40,312 bases of DNA from Pararcticibacter amylolyticus (GTDB lineage: Bacteria; Bacteroidota; Bacteroidia; Sphingobacteriales; Sphingobacteriaceae): positions 196,218 to 236,529 of the forward strand of contig NZ_QEAS01000006.1 in the NCBI RefSeq assembly GCF_003130405.1. Direction: 5' to 3'. Within the stretch, counting starts at the first letter, position 1. Each line of letters opens with the position of its first letter. The notes under the pieces are model-generated. The model saw only the letters and a program-made list of their open reading frames with translations. It searched no databases and had not been told where the DNA came from. The position numbers and the translations under genes are program-made. Positions 24,943 to 34,710 of the stretch are shown here, one piece after another.

Positions 24943-25911
24943 TTATATATGAGCAATAATTCTGTTAGCAAGAGCCTCCCAGTCGAATTCTTCTATCTTC
25001 TTTCGTCCGTTCTTTGCTAAGTTTTGCAGCACCCCGGGATGTTCAATCAAATAAACGATTGCCTTTCGTATTTTGCATGACCATCGCGACACCACAATAC
25101 CTGTCTCATTATGAATAAGAAAGTCCCTGGTACCCGAACTGGTTGCTATTAATGGAATACCCGATGCCATAGCTTCTGCCCCGGTATTTGAATAACCTGC
25201 TTTTTTTTCAGCGGCAACGAAAATATCTGCCTTATGATAGAGCTCAACATTCCTCTCTACAGGATGATTTAAGACAAATTCATAGGGAACCTTCGTTCTA
25301 AAATTATCTATTTTAGCTTTCGCCTTCTCGTTCACCGGCGTATCGAACAACAGCAGTTTAAGATTATAACCTTTCTTATATAGCTGTTCACAGGCTTTAA
25401 CCACGAGCATCGTCCCTTTTTTCTTTTCGGCGAGTCTTCCAAAACACATAATGGTATACGGCTCGCCTGCCTGTTTCGGTTTAAGCTCTTTACTATAATA
25501 TGATCTAGTATTAATGCCTCCAAAAGCTTCAAACGCCTCTATCTTGTATTTCCTTCTTGCAATTTCCAACACGTTCGTTGAATTGGCAAACACCTCTACT
25601 TCCGGATGTTTCTTCAACATCCGGATATCGTCAGAAGCCCTTACAAAATAGAAAATCCTTCTTCGCACATCCGCTTTTAGCAGATCCTCCAGAAACCTGA
25701 TCTCTGTAATGAAAAGGGCATCGAGCGGATAAGCAGAAATCTGAGATAAGGTTTCTGTTTCAATATGTCCTTTATACCATGAAGAGGGAATCCCCTCGGG
25801 AGTAAAAATAATAAATTCATGTCCAAGCTTGAGAAATACACTTCCCAGTTCGTAAAAACGCTTCACGCCTCCGTAGAGATTTGTATTGGGAAGAATAACA
25901 CCTATCCTCAT
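24943..25911 (-). CDS. Family 4 glycosyltransferase
   Basis: A 322-residue GT-B protein, somewhat shorter than usual. N-terminal I-L-P-N-T-N-L-Y-G-G-V-K-R-F-Y-E-L is the GT4 acceptor-domain loop. I-M-C-F-G-R-L-A-E-K-K-K-G begins the donor domain, and A-E-K-K-A-G-Y-S-N-T-G-A-E-A-M-A-S-G-I-P-L-I-A-T carries the donor-binding glutamate. It follows the GT2 gene after 11 bases. A retaining transferase using a UDP- or GDP-sugar is expected; which sugar is unknown. Confidence 0.88.
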   Translation of the reverse strand: MRIGVILPNTNLYGGVKRFYELGSVFLKLGHEFIIFTPEGIPSSWYKGHIETETLSQISAYPLDALFITEIRFLEDLLKADVRRRIFYFVRASDDIRMLKKHPEVEVFANSTNVLEIARRKYKIEAFEAFGGINTRSYYSKELKPKQAGEPYTIMCFGRLAEKKKGTMLVVKACEQLYKKGYNLKLLLFDTPVNEKAKAKIDNFRTKVPYEFVLNHPVERNVELYHKADIFVAAEKKAGYSNTGAEAMASGIPLIATSSGTRDFLIHNETGIVVSRWSCKIRKAIVYLIEHPGVLQNLAKNGRKKIEEFDWEALANRIIAHI

Positions 25912-25922
25912 CTTCAGACCAT

Positions 25923-26831
25923 TCAGAACTGCTTAAAGTCAGGCCGGTTAAATAGAGAAACGACTTGCTTATAAACACCCTTAGTTCTTAATGCCCAACT
26001 CATTCTTGGCGCAGCCAGAAGTCCTTTAAAGTCCCTTCCCCTCTTCAAAACAGCATTTGTAAACGTGCCCGAGGTAATGCCCCACTTTGAAATAAACTGG
26101 TAGTATCCGGCATTCTTTTTAACACGTTTTACCGACACAGACCCAAAATGATAGACCCTGCTTCTGGAAACCCCTTTAAATAATCTGACCCCGGCCAGCC
26201 ATAACTTCATTGAAAAATCCGGGTCGGAATACATGCCCGGAGAAAACTCTATACTATAGCCTCCAACCAGGTTCCACAATTTCTTATGAACGATGTTGGG
26301 TGGCCATGTGGCACCGTTCCAGTCTGCTTTTTCAAATTGGGTGAACTCTGCCAGCAAACGGTTCTCGTCGAAATTCGATACGTCTGTTCCATAGTTCTTT
26401 TCAATAGAGCAAATACTGGAAGCTTTAGGTTCTATTGCCGTTGCCGACAGGAAAAACAGGGGATGTCCGATTTGCACTATTTCTTCCCAAAGGGCGAGAT
26501 CCCACTCAGGGCATACATACATATCGTCGTTAATAAAAAGGATATAGTCGGTATGAGCTAACTGGCTGGACGCATTTAACGCGTAACATACGCCTACATT
26601 CTCGCTGCTATAAGTATAATCGATTGATGACTGTTCCTTTATCCATTCAAGTGTTCCATCGTCTCCGCAGTTGATATGAACAATAATCTGGTGCTTAAAG
26701 AAAGAATTCTTCCTGATACTCTCAATACAAAGTTTTAAGTAATTGAGATTGTTCCAGGAGGGAATCAGAATAGAAAACTTATCGTCATCGTTACTCGTTC
26801 GCTTCTGAGATTCTATAGCAGTATTTAACAT
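25923..26831 (-). CDS. Family 2 glycosyltransferase
   Basis: A 302-residue GT-A enzyme, first gene of the minus-strand operon. F-S-I-L-I-P-S-W-N-N-L and I-V-H-I-N-C-G-D-D-G-T make the nucleotide-binding side (N-C-G-D-D replaces the usual D-D-x-S). N-V-G-V-C-Y-A-L-N and L-F-I-N-D-D-M-Y supply the metal motif. Later elements P-D-F-S-M-K-L-W and Y-H-F-G-S fit rhamnosyl- and other deoxyhexosyl-transferases. The minus-strand spacer upstream holds only a 7/8 match to the -7 box (26868-26875), so its promoter is not well defined. Confidence 0.87.
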   Translation of the reverse strand: MLNTAIESQKRTSNDDDKFSILIPSWNNLNYLKLCIESIRKNSFFKHQIIVHINCGDDGTLEWIKEQSSIDYTYSSENVGVCYALNASSQLAHTDYILFINDDMYVCPEWDLALWEEIVQIGHPLFFLSATAIEPKASSICSIEKNYGTDVSNFDENRLLAEFTQFEKADWNGATWPPNIVHKKLWNLVGGYSIEFSPGMYSDPDFSMKLWLAGVRLFKGVSRSRVYHFGSVSVKRVKKNAGYYQFISKWGITSGTFTNAVLKRGRDFKGLLAAPRMSWALRTKGVYKQVVSLFNRPDFKQF

Positions 26832-26985
26832 TATTGAACGGATTAAATCCTATCGTTTAAGCAAATTGAAAAATATCACCCTATTTGAGTAATACCTCGT
26901 AAAATTAAACATTTCAACTCTACATACAAGCTGGAAACGGGGGCAGAACCCGGTAATGCAAACGCCAAAAGTAACATTTTTAATA

Positions 26986-27016
26986 CAAAAAAAAGAGGGC
27001 TGCCAGGAGCCCTCTT
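26986..27016 (-). terminator. Intrinsic terminator of the rimP-nusA-infB operon
   Basis: AAGAGGGCT (26993-27001) pairs perfectly with AGCCCTCTT (27008-27016) around a 6-base loop. On the minus strand it is followed by a run of eight T. It stands 22 bases past the infB stop codon. Confidence 0.88.
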
Positions 27017-27037
27017 CTCAAAATATTTAAAATGCTT

Positions 27038-30000
27038 TTAAAGTTTTCTCTTTACTTCTACATTTTCGTATGCTTCTACAATATCGCCAACCTTAATATC
27101 ATTAAAGTTATTAATATTAAGACCACACTCGTATCCTGCTGAAACTTCTTTCACATCGTCTTTATAACGCTTAAGCGAGGCCAGTTCTCCGGTGTAAACA
27201 ACCACTCCATCACGGATGATCCGCACCTTACTATTCCGGTTGATCTTACCATCAAGGACCATACATCCGGCGATAGTGCCGACCTTACTGATCTTAAAGG
27301 TTTCCCTGATCTCAACATTCGCAGTGATCTTCTCCTCAAACTCAGGTGCAAGCATTCCTTCCATAGCAGCCTTCACTTCATTTATCGCATCGTAAATGAT
27401 AGAGTAAAGCCGGATATCAATTGCCTCCTGTTCTGCAAGTTTCCTAGCACCGCTTGACGGACGCACCTGGAAACCGATAATAATCGCATCGGATGCAGAA
27501 GCCAGCAATACGTCGGATTCTGAGATCTGACCTACAGACTTATGGATAATGTTAACCTGGATTTGTTCGGTAGAGAGCTTCAATAACGAATCAGACAATG
27601 CCTCGATAGAACCATCCACATCACCTTTAACAATGATATTCAATTCACGGAAGTTTCCGATAGCAAGACGACGGCCGATTTCATCAAGAGTGATGTGTTT
27701 CTGACTGCGCAGTCCCTGCTCCCTCTGCAACTGAAGCCTCTTGTTGGCAATTTCCCTCGCCTGCGGCTCACTTTCCATTGCATTGAACTTATCACCGGCA
27801 GTTGGAGCTCCAGACATACCCAGCACCTGGATAGGTGTCGAAGGCCCGGCTTTATCCACTTTCTGTCCTCTTTCATTGAACAAGGCCTTAACGCGTCCGC
27901 TGTAACTTCCCGCAAGGATCGGATCCCCGATACGCAGTGTTCCCGCCTGAATAAGCACTGTGGTTACAATACCGCGTCCTTTATCAAGCGCCGCTTCGAT
28001 AACAGTTCCGGTGGCTCTCTTGTTCGGATTAGCCTTCAATTCAAGAAGTTCGGCTTCTAACAGAACTTTCTCAAGGAGAAGGTCAACATTGAGACCCGTT
28101 TTACCTGAAATTTCCTGGCACTGATATTTACCGCCCCAGTCTTCAACAAGTAAGTTCATTGTTGCCAGCTGCTCACGGATCTTATCCGAATTAGCACCTG
28201 GTTTATCTATTTTAGTGAAAGCAAATACAATAGGTACTCCTGCTGCCTGAGCGTGATTAATCGCTTCACGGGTCTGAGGCATCACACTGTCGTCTGCTGC
28301 TATCACAATAATTGCAATATCGGTAACCTGGGCTCCACGGGCACGCATTGCTGTAAACGCTTCGTGACCAGGCGTATCCAGGAACGTAATCTTACGTCCT
28401 CCTTCGAGGTTCACCTCATAAGCTCCGATGTGCTGCGTAATCCCTCCTGCTTCACCTCCGATGACGTTCGTCTTCCTCACAAAGTCAAGTAACGATGTCT
28501 TACCATGGTCTACGTGTCCCATTACCGTTACTATCGGTGCACGGGGCTGCAGATCTTCCGGAGCATCTTCTTCCTCCAGACTTGCTTCTTCATCTTCCGG
28601 CTTGATAAATTCGACATTATATCCGAACTCATCGGCTACAATTGCCAACGTTTCTGCATCAAGACGCTGATTGATAGAAACGAACATACCAAGGCTCATA
28701 CAGGTTGAAATGATCTGAGTAACCGGGACGTCCATCATATTCGCCAGTTCATTAGCAGTAACAAACTCTGTTACTTTAAGAACCTTTGACTGAAGCTCCT
28801 GTTCCAATGCCGCTTCTTCCGCTGAATGTGCAATATCATCCCGCTTCTGGCGTCTGAACTTAGCTCTCTGGGCAAACTTTCCTGATTTTCCGGCACCGCT
28901 TAACCTTGCAAGAGTTGCTTTAATCTGATCCTGTATTTCTTTTTCTGATGGTTCCTCTTTCGGAGCGTCATGCCGGTTTTGCTGATTCCTGTTGCCTCTG
29001 AAATCTGGTCTTGCCTGATTTCTGCTCGCACCGCCTCTGAAATCCGGTCTTCCGGGATGGTTTCCTCCCTGTGGACTTCCGGCCGGGTTCTGCTGACGGT
29101 TTCCTCCCTGCTGCTGGCCATGCGACTGCTGACCGTGTTGCTGGCCATGCTGACCACCATGCTGGTGTTGCCCCCCGTGCTGCTGGCCTCCCTGGCCATG
29201 TCCATGCCCGGGCTGTCCCGGCAGATCTTTCCGTTTCCGCTTCCGCTTATGATCGTTAGCCGCACTAGACGATGAAGCCACAGGCTGATCCTTACGCCTT
29301 TGTGGCATAGTTGCAGACAAATCGATCTTGCCTATCACATTAGGCCCGGTCAAACGTTGTGCCCTGGCTCTTATTACTTCATCTTCTGCGGTATCTTCCA
29401 CTTTTTCCGGTTGTTCCTCTGTTTCATTATCATCGAACCCGGTCTCGCCTTCAGCCTCCGGTTCATGACTGTCATTATTGTCTAAAACCACTTCCGGCTC
29501 GTGATACTCAGGTTCTGATATCACCTCAGGCTGTCTTTCCGGCTCTGGTTCGGGTTCCGTGTGCACCTCAGCTACTGGCACTTCATGCGCAGGCTCCGGT
29601 TCAGGAACTGGCTCAACCTTTGGTTCCGGCTCAGCTACAGGCTCTGAAGGCTGCTCTTGCACAACTTCTTCCGGTTCTTCCTGCTTATTGGATTCGGGGC
29701 GATGACGTCGATTCAGCGAATCCAGATCTATCTTCCCTACTATTTTTACACCTGGCAATGCAGCTTCTTCCTGCATCTCTTCCGGTTGCTCCTCTTCCTG
29801 GCTTTTTGGCTTCTCCGCCACAGGAGGTGCAGAAGCTCCGGTGTTCTTTATAAGGATCTCATCCTGTTCAAAATCCTTAGAGCGACGAGGTTCCTGTCTT
29901 TCAGCAGGAGGAGGGGTGTCTTCCCGGCGTATTTTCCCTATTACAATTTGCCTTGCTTCCTCACGAACAATCTTATCCCCCTGATACTCCTTCAAAAGAG

Positions 30001-30145
30001 CATTATACATCTCTTCTGTGAGCTTTGTATTTGGTTTTGGATCAACCTTAAAGCCTTTCTTGCTCAAAGACTCTACCGCGGTTGATAAACCAATATTAAG
30101 CTCTTTTGCTGCTTTTAGTAAATTTATGCTTTTACCTTCTGACAT
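27038..30145 (-). CDS. infB: Translation initiation factor IF-2
   Basis: A 1035-residue GTPase that brings fMet-tRNA to the 30S subunit and promotes subunit joining. The G domain begins near residue 535: [13 protein letters not shown] (G1), G-G-I-T-Q-H-I-G (G2), D-T-P-G-H-E-A-F-T (G3) and F-T-K-I-D-K (G4), then domains II, III and IV to the end. The N-terminal ~50 residues form the small IF2N fold. Between them is a long unstructured region: acidic and proline-rich (E-P-E-P repeats, ~165-235), then basic and rich in His, Gln and Gly (~307-355). The long linker explains the size, above the ~890 residues of E. coli. It is last in the operon, 86 bases after nusA. Confidence 0.98.
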   Translation of the reverse strand: MSEGKSINLLKAAKELNIGLSTAVESLSKKGFKVDPKPNTKLTEEMYNALLKEYQGDKIVREEARQIVIGKIRREDTPPPAERQEPRRSKDFEQDEILIKNTGASAPPVAEKPKSQEEEQPEEMQEEAALPGVKIVGKIDLDSLNRRHRPESNKQEEPEEVVQEQPSEPVAEPEPKVEPVPEPEPAHEVPVAEVHTEPEPEPERQPEVISEPEYHEPEVVLDNNDSHEPEAEGETGFDDNETEEQPEKVEDTAEDEVIRARAQRLTGPNVIGKIDLSATMPQRRKDQPVASSSSAANDHKRKRKRKDLPGQPGHGHGQGGQQHGGQHQHGGQHGQQHGQQSHGQQQGGNRQQNPAGSPQGGNHPGRPDFRGGASRNQARPDFRGNRNQQNRHDAPKEEPSEKEIQDQIKATLARLSGAGKSGKFAQRAKFRRQKRDDIAHSAEEAALEQELQSKVLKVTEFVTANELANMMDVPVTQIISTCMSLGMFVSINQRLDAETLAIVADEFGYNVEFIKPEDEEASLEEEDAPEDLQPRAPIVTVMGHVDHGKTSLLDFVRKTNVIGGEAGGITQHIGAYEVNLEGGRKITFLDTPGHEAFTAMRARGAQVTDIAIIVIAADDSVMPQTREAINHAQAAGVPIVFAFTKIDKPGANSDKIREQLATMNLLVEDWGGKYQCQEISGKTGLNVDLLLEKVLLEAELLELKANPNKRATGTVIEAALDKGRGIVTTVLIQAGTLRIGDPILAGSYSGRVKALFNERGQKVDKAGPSTPIQVLGMSGAPTAGDKFNAMESEPQAREIANKRLQLQREQGLRSQKHITLDEIGRRLAIGNFRELNIIVKGDVDGSIEALSDSLLKLSTEQIQVNIIHKSVGQISESDVLLASASDAIIIGFQVRPSSGARKLAEQEAIDIRLYSIIYDAINEVKAAMEGMLAPEFEEKITANVEIRETFKISKVGTIAGCMVLDGKINRNSKVRIIRDGVVVYTGELASLKRYKDDVKEVSAGYECGLNINNFNDIKVGDIVEAYENVEVKRKL

Positions 30146-30177
30146 CTAAAAAAATTACCTATCGCTAAAAATTTTAA

Positions 30178-30185
30178 CAAAAATA
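30178..30185 (-). promoter_or_regulatory. Possible internal -7 box before infB
   Basis: Minus-strand TATTTTTG matches TAnnTTTG in the 86-base nusA-infB spacer, 32 bases from the infB ATG. There is no -33 partner, and the sequence is AT-rich, so it is only a candidate for extra infB transcription. Confidence 0.25.
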
Positions 30186-30231
30186 CGATTTTTATCCAGT
30201 AAATTAATAGCGGAACCCGAATCAGTCTAAC

Positions 30232-31467
30232 TTATTCAAATTCTGCTCTTAATATCGCCATCACTTCTTTAACCGTACTATCTTCCAGATCTGTACGCTT
30301 CACCAACTCGTCTACAGACAATTCCAGTACAGATTTTGCAGTGTCAAGACCTATACGCTTGAATTCATCAATAATCCAGCCATCAATTTCGTCTGAGAAC
30401 TCTTCCAGATCCACATCCTCATCGTCTTCGTCGGCTTCACGATATACATCGATCTCATAACCGGTAAGCTTTCCGGCCAGCTTAATGTTATGTCCGCCAC
30501 GGCCAATAGCCAGCGAAACCTGATCTGGTTTCAGATACACTGCGGCACGCTTATCTTCATCATCCAGCTTAATGGTGGTGATTTTAGCAGGGCTCAGTGC
30601 ACGTTGTATATACAGAGATACGTTGTTAGTGAAGTTAATAACGTCGATATTCTCGTTTTTGAGCTCTCTTACTATCCCGTGGATACGTGAGCCTTTCATT
30701 CCCACACAGGCACCTACCGGGTCAATCCTGTCGTCGTAAGACTCCACAGCTACCTTGGCACGCTCGCCCGGCTCACGAACAATCTTTTTAATCGTGATCA
30801 ATCCATCGAATATTTCAGGAACTTCCAGTTCGAATAAACGCTGAAGGAATTCAGGAGCATTACGTGATATAATGATCTTCGGATTACTGTTCATCATGTC
30901 CACCTTTAATACCACAGCTCTTACAGTATCCCCCTTCTTGAAATAGTCGGCAGGAATCTGCTCCGTCTTTGGAAGAAGTAACTCATTCCCGTCATCATCA
31001 AGCACTAAAGTTTCCTTTTTCCAAACCTGGTACACTTCGCCGGTCACAATCTCACCCACACGGTCCTTATACTTACGGAAGATCTCGTCTTTTTCCAGTT
31101 CGAGGATCTTTGATACAAGGGTTTGACGTGCCGCCAGAATAGCCCGGCGACCGAAGCTCTCAAGCGTAATCTGTTCAATGAAATCATCACCAACTTCCAG
31201 ATCCGGATCGATTTTCCTGGCGTCAGCAAGTTCAATCTCCAAATCATCATCTTCAGAAAACCCATCTTCCATGACTGTCCTTGTGCGCCATATTTCAAGG
31301 TCACCGTTATCCGGGTTCACAATCACGTCGCAGTTCTCGTCAGTACCATATTTTTTTCTGATCATACTGCGAAACACTTCTTCCAGCACACTGATCACCG
31401 TTGGACGGTCTATGTTTTTGAATTCCTTGAACTCCTGGAAGGAATCGATCAAATTAATATTGCTCAT
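30232..31467 (-). CDS. nusA: Transcription termination/antitermination factor NusA
   Basis: A 411-residue RNA polymerase-binding factor. The N-terminal domain (~1-125) binds polymerase, an S1 domain follows at G-E-I-V-T-G-E-V-Y-Q-V (~137-200), then two KH domains (V-K-D... around P-V-G-A-C-V-G-M-K-G-S-R-I and A-I-G-R-G-G-H-N-I-K). The acidic C-terminal stretch (D-E-D-D-E-D-V-D-L-E-E) and a helix-hairpin-helix-like end (S-V-L-E-L-S-V-D-E-L) are typical for this phylum. The start is two bases after the rimP stop. NusA stimulates pausing and hairpin-dependent termination, which is relevant to the hairpin in this operon's leader. Confidence 0.98.
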   Translation of the reverse strand: MSNINLIDSFQEFKEFKNIDRPTVISVLEEVFRSMIRKKYGTDENCDVIVNPDNGDLEIWRTRTVMEDGFSEDDDLEIELADARKIDPDLEVGDDFIEQITLESFGRRAILAARQTLVSKILELEKDEIFRKYKDRVGEIVTGEVYQVWKKETLVLDDDGNELLLPKTEQIPADYFKKGDTVRAVVLKVDMMNSNPKIIISRNAPEFLQRLFELEVPEIFDGLITIKKIVREPGERAKVAVESYDDRIDPVGACVGMKGSRIHGIVRELKNENIDVINFTNNVSLYIQRALSPAKITTIKLDDEDKRAAVYLKPDQVSLAIGRGGHNIKLAGKLTGYEIDVYREADEDDEDVDLEEFSDEIDGWIIDEFKRIGLDTAKSVLELSVDELVKRTDLEDSTVKEVMAILRAEFE

Positions 31468-31469
31468 TT

Positions 31470-31934
31470 CTATTTAAATGAAATTAAAACCTTAGTTTCC
31501 ATTATCTCACCAAAAGGAATAAAACTTTCAATCAGCACGGCTTTTTTCCCTTTCTCCTTCACCTTTTCTTCTATCGTAATACCCTCTTCAGATACCTGCA
31601 GAAGAAGCCCTTCTCTCTTTTCTCCTGCAATCAGCTTCACAGAAACATTTCGTCCCTTGTTCTTTTCGTACTGACGCTGCTGTTTTAACGGGGTATCCAC
31701 CCCCGGAGATGACACCTCCAGATTATATGCATGCTCAATTACATTCTCTTCTTCAAGATGATATCCGACATGCCTGCTAATTGCAACACAATCCGCTATT
31801 CCTACACCTGTATCTCCGTCCACCAGAACAATCAGCTTTCCGTTCGAATGCATTTTAACATCTACCAGGAACAAATCAGCCCTGTCTGCAATCTTTTCTT
31901 CGACAAGCTCACTTACCCTTTGCTCTATATTCAT
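31470..31934 (-). CDS. rimP: Ribosome maturation factor RimP
   Basis: A 154-residue protein needed for assembly of the 30S subunit. It has the two-domain RimP layout: an alpha/beta N-terminal domain with L-V-D-V-K-M-H-S-N-G-K-L-I-V-L-V-D-G-D-T-G-V-G-I-A-D-C, then the motif L-E-V-S-S-P-G-V-D-T-P-L, and a small Sm-like C-terminal barrel. It is first in the rimP-nusA-infB operon, the order conserved in most bacteria. The ATG at 31934 is preceded by a leader containing a strong hairpin. Confidence 0.96.
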   Translation of the reverse strand: MNIEQRVSELVEEKIADRADLFLVDVKMHSNGKLIVLVDGDTGVGIADCVAISRHVGYHLEEENVIEHAYNLEVSSPGVDTPLKQQRQYEKNKGRNVSVKLIAGEKREGLLLQVSEEGITIEEKVKEKGKKAVLIESFIPFGEIMETKVLISFK

Positions 31935-31950
31935 AATTTATCAGTAAAAG

Positions 31951-31981
31951 AAAAGAGGGGACAAACCTGTCCCCTCTTTTT
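31951..31981 (-). terminator. Terminator-like hairpin in the rimP leader
   Basis: AAAAGAGGGGACA (31951-31963) pairs perfectly over 13 bases with TGTCCCCTCTTTT (31968-31980), around a 4-base loop. On the minus strand the stem is followed by C-T-T-T-T-A. It lies between the predicted start of transcription (~31986) and the rimP ATG, so it is inside the leader, not between genes. It may act as an attenuator. No convergent gene nearby needs it as an ordinary terminator. Confidence 0.7.
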
Positions 31982-31990
31982 CAGTTCGAG

Positions 31991-32022
31991 CAAAGGTAAG
32001 TAAAAATATTAATTTATGCAAA
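31991..32022 (-). promoter_or_regulatory. Full Bacteroidetes promoter of rimP-nusA-infB
   Basis: Read on the minus strand: TTTG (32022-32019), 20 bases, then TACCTTTG (31998-31991). Both elements match the Bacteroidetes -33/-7 consensus exactly with the expected spacing. Transcription should begin near 31986, about 50 bases before rimP. Confidence 0.75.
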
Positions 32023-32201
32023 CGGTTGATTTACAGTGAAAGTAACTTTGCCTTCCTTCTTCCTGCTCCCGGACAGATAATATATCCACACCGGGATACC
32101 ATGACTTTTAAATTTAAACGCTCCTCCGTTCAAATTCTGATCCCAAATCACTTAACGGTAAATATCATTTTTAATTTCCAGCCGTTTTACCACATTTGTA
32201 T

Positions 32202-32534
32202 ATGCGAATCATTATAGAAATTCTTTTAACAGGCATAGCCGTTTCTGTTGCCGCATTTGTGGTTCCTGGCGTTCAGGTCGATGGCTTTATCAATGCCATT
32301 ATAGCCGGTCTTCTTATCGCACTGGCTAATGCTACAATCGGGACTTTATTAAGGCTTTTTACTCTGCCGATCAATATTATTTCGTTGGGGCTGATGTCTT
32401 TTATCATTACAGTCTTTATGGTACTTCTGGTTGATGCCTTCATGAAAAGTTTCAACACATCCGGGTTTGTTTCTGCACTGATCTTTGCCGCCGTACTTTC
32501 GGTCATTAAAATGGTTTTCAGTGCATTGAAATAA
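32202..32534 (+). CDS. Phage-holin-family (Phage_holin_4_2/DUF360) membrane protein
   Basis: A 110-residue integral membrane protein from the ATG at 32202; the longer frame begins with a TTG at 32196. Three to four hydrophobic helices cover almost all of it. The pattern N-A-I-I-A-G-L-L-I-A-L-A-N-A-T-I-G, R-L-F-T-L-P-I-N-I-I-S-L-G-L and F-I-I-T-V-F-M matches the widespread pfam04020 family. Despite the family name, there are no phage genes near it, so it is probably a chromosomal inner-membrane protein of unknown role. It converges with the M1 aminopeptidase gene 9 bases downstream. Confidence 0.85.
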   Translation: MRIIIEILLTGIAVSVAAFVVPGVQVDGFINAIIAGLLIALANATIGTLLRLFTLPINIISLGLMSFIITVFMVLLVDAFMKSFNTSGFVSALIFAAVLSVIKMVFSALK

Positions 32535-32550
32535 TCTTCCGGATTATTTC
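32528..32550. terminator. Convergent hairpin across two stop codons
   Basis: GAAATAATC (32528-32536) pairs with GATTATTTC (32542-32550) around TTCCG. The stem contains the stop codons of both convergent genes. It is AT-rich, so termination strength is likely modest. Confidence 0.45.
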
Positions 32551-34661
32551 TCACTCAGGGCTTTTTGTACACTAGGCGCTTTGTCGGAGGCGGATTTCAT
32601 CAAAATGTCGGCATTATTCCGGTCCTTAAAGAACTTCTTCAGGTTGGAAATTGCTTCCGCCCGGACATAAGAACGTGTGTCATTGATTGCCATGCTCTTC
32701 AGTTTATCATAAACTTCCGGTCTTTCACCTTCAGGCAACTTTGAGATAAAGTTCAGCGCTTTCAGCCTTAGTTCCCAGCTTCTGTCGTCAAGCGCCATCA
32801 CAATGGTTTTTCTTGCTCTCTGTTCTCCGGCAAACACCTCCAGGCCCTGCAATGCCTCAAGGCGATCCAGAAACAGGGGCGCATGGCTGTACTGGAAAAT
32901 ATATTGTGATAAGCTCTTGGTTTCTTTTTTTTCAGCCAGCAGATATTTTTCAGCATCTACATTAATGAGCTGAGGCTCCGTCTCAGAAGGCCAGCTGAAT
33001 GTTTGTACCTGTTTTTCTAATACAATCTCTTTTCTTTCTGCCTTACCCGACTTATAAATATCGATGGCAAGGGGTAAACGATACAATGGAACCTTGCTTA
33101 GATCCTGCTGCTGTGAAATAGTCACTGAAACCTTTTTTGTGGCCATATCATATTTAGAATCTATTTTCAAAACAGGATGTCCTGATGCCAGGAACCACTG
33201 ATTGAAAAACCAGTTGAGATCCTGCCCGGTCACTTCTTCAAAAGACATCCTCAAATCATTAATCTCGGCAGTCTTATATGCGTTTCTCGTCAGATAAAGA
33301 TTAAGGGCTTTGAAAAACGCCTCGTCCCCAACAGTTTTCCTCAGCATATGAAGTATCCGGCCGCCCTTCTGATAACTCACAGCATCAAACATCTGTTCCC
33401 TGTCTGCATAGTTGTAACGGATCACATCTGCATCTTTTGCTTTAACAGACCCTAAATAGGTTTGCAGATCTTTCCATCCAAATTGATCAGCGTAATCCCG
33501 GCCGTATTTATATTCATTCCACAGGTATTCACCATAAGTAGCAAAAGATTCATTGAGAGGAAGATTGGCCCACGATTCAGCAGTCACAAGGTCTCCAAAC
33601 CAATGATGAAACAACTCATGCGAAACAATGTCTTCATATGTTTCATCCAGGTATTGTTCCTTTGTGAGGTTCATCCGGTCAAAAAACACCGTGGCTGTTG
33701 TGTTCTCCATAGCTCCGCCAAGGAAATTACGCACTACTATCTGGGAATACTTTTCCCAGGGATAGTCCACCCCGGTTTTTCTTGAAAAGAACTCTATCAT
33801 TTCCGGAGTCTTGCCAAAAATAAGACGGGCGTTTGGAGCATACTCAGGCTCCATATAATAACTCACCTCTTTATCTCTCCATTTGTCCTTCACAACCGTG
33901 AAGTTACCCGCGGCAACCATTGTCAGGTAAGTTGAATGCGGCAACTCCTGGCGCCAGGTATCCGTCCGGGTACCGTCACCGTTATCAGAAGAGAAATCCA
34001 GAATACCATTGGAAAGCGTTACCATACGGGAAGGGACTGTAAGACTGATCTCCTGAGTCATCTTTTCCTGCGGCCCGTCAATAGTAGGAAACCATGCCGA
34101 ATTACACTCTGTCTCTCCCTGTGTCCAGAACTCCTGGGGCATATCCTTTTCTTTCCCGTCGGCATTTACGAAGTAGAAGCCGCGATCTCCTGAAGAAGCG
34201 ATATCCTCACCTACCTTTAGCTTCGAAGGCATGGCTACATATTGAATATACACTGTATATTTTTGATCACGGGTATACGTTTTATCTAAAATGATCTTTA
34301 GCTTCTTTCTGTCATAAGTATACTTAAGAGGCAGCAGATCATCTTTCTTTACAAGTGCCACTTGTTCTATCTTAAATCCTTTTGCACTCAGGACAAGGGA
34401 GTCAGAAGGATAAAACCATGGCTTCGCCTGGATAAATGCTTTTCCGATTACATGAGAACTGTCCCAGTCAAATTTCAGGTCAAGCTTTGTGTGAATAATA
34501 TCGGTTAACCTGGTGTAACTACCCCTGTAAATATTTGCACCCGGGCGGACCGAACTTACTGTTATCGGATCCATCACTACCTTTTGCGTCGAAGAGCACG
34601 ACAGCAGAAACAAAACTGTCGCCGCAAAGAAGCAGTACTGATGTAGATATCTCATGCGCAT
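32544..34661 (-). CDS. M1-family metallo-aminopeptidase lipoprotein
   Basis: A 705-residue zinc aminopeptidase. G-G-A-M-E-N-T-T (substrate-binding GAMEN) is followed at ~347 by H-E-L-F-H-H-W-F-G-D and then N-E-S-F-A, so the zinc ligands are the two His of H-E-x-x-H and the Glu of N-E-S-F. The N-terminus F-F-A-A-T-V-L-F-L-L-S-C-S-S-T is a lipoprotein signal, so it acts in the periplasm or at the outer membrane. The N-terminal beta domain (~60-250) is complete. The last ~120 residues contain HEAT-like helical repeats (R-A-R-K-T-I-V-M-A-L and R-S-Y-V-R-A-E-A-I). It trims N-terminal residues from peptides. It is not obviously linked to neighbouring genes. Confidence 0.93.
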   Translation of the reverse strand: MRMRYLHQYCFFAATVLFLLSCSSTQKVVMDPITVSSVRPGANIYRGSYTRLTDIIHTKLDLKFDWDSSHVIGKAFIQAKPWFYPSDSLVLSAKGFKIEQVALVKKDDLLPLKYTYDRKKLKIILDKTYTRDQKYTVYIQYVAMPSKLKVGEDIASSGDRGFYFVNADGKEKDMPQEFWTQGETECNSAWFPTIDGPQEKMTQEISLTVPSRMVTLSNGILDFSSDNGDGTRTDTWRQELPHSTYLTMVAAGNFTVVKDKWRDKEVSYYMEPEYAPNARLIFGKTPEMIEFFSRKTGVDYPWEKYSQIVVRNFLGGAMENTTATVFFDRMNLTKEQYLDETYEDIVSHELFHHWFGDLVTAESWANLPLNESFATYGEYLWNEYKYGRDYADQFGWKDLQTYLGSVKAKDADVIRYNYADREQMFDAVSYQKGGRILHMLRKTVGDEAFFKALNLYLTRNAYKTAEINDLRMSFEEVTGQDLNWFFNQWFLASGHPVLKIDSKYDMATKKVSVTISQQQDLSKVPLYRLPLAIDIYKSGKAERKEIVLEKQVQTFSWPSETEPQLINVDAEKYLLAEKKETKSLSQYIFQYSHAPLFLDRLEALQGLEVFAGEQRARKTIVMALDDRSWELRLKALNFISKLPEGERPEVYDKLKSMAINDTRSYVRAEAISNLKKFFKDRNNADILMKSASDKAPSVQKALSEK

Positions 34662-34710
34662 TTTTGAAATTTATATTTAGACAGCAGAAAGAAATGCATG
34701 CTCATAGATG

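Noticed and set aside
29359-29853. 164-residue open frame antisense to infB
   Set aside because: It mirrors the low-complexity Pro/Glu part of IF-2, has no family features, and lies wholly inside a certain gene.
31123-31674. 183-residue open frame antisense to nusA and rimP
   Set aside because: It crosses two conserved genes and shows no protein-like motif.
32202-32534. Phage holin gene as a sign of a prophage
   Set aside because: No other phage genes or attachment repeats are nearby, and this family is common on bacterial chromosomes.
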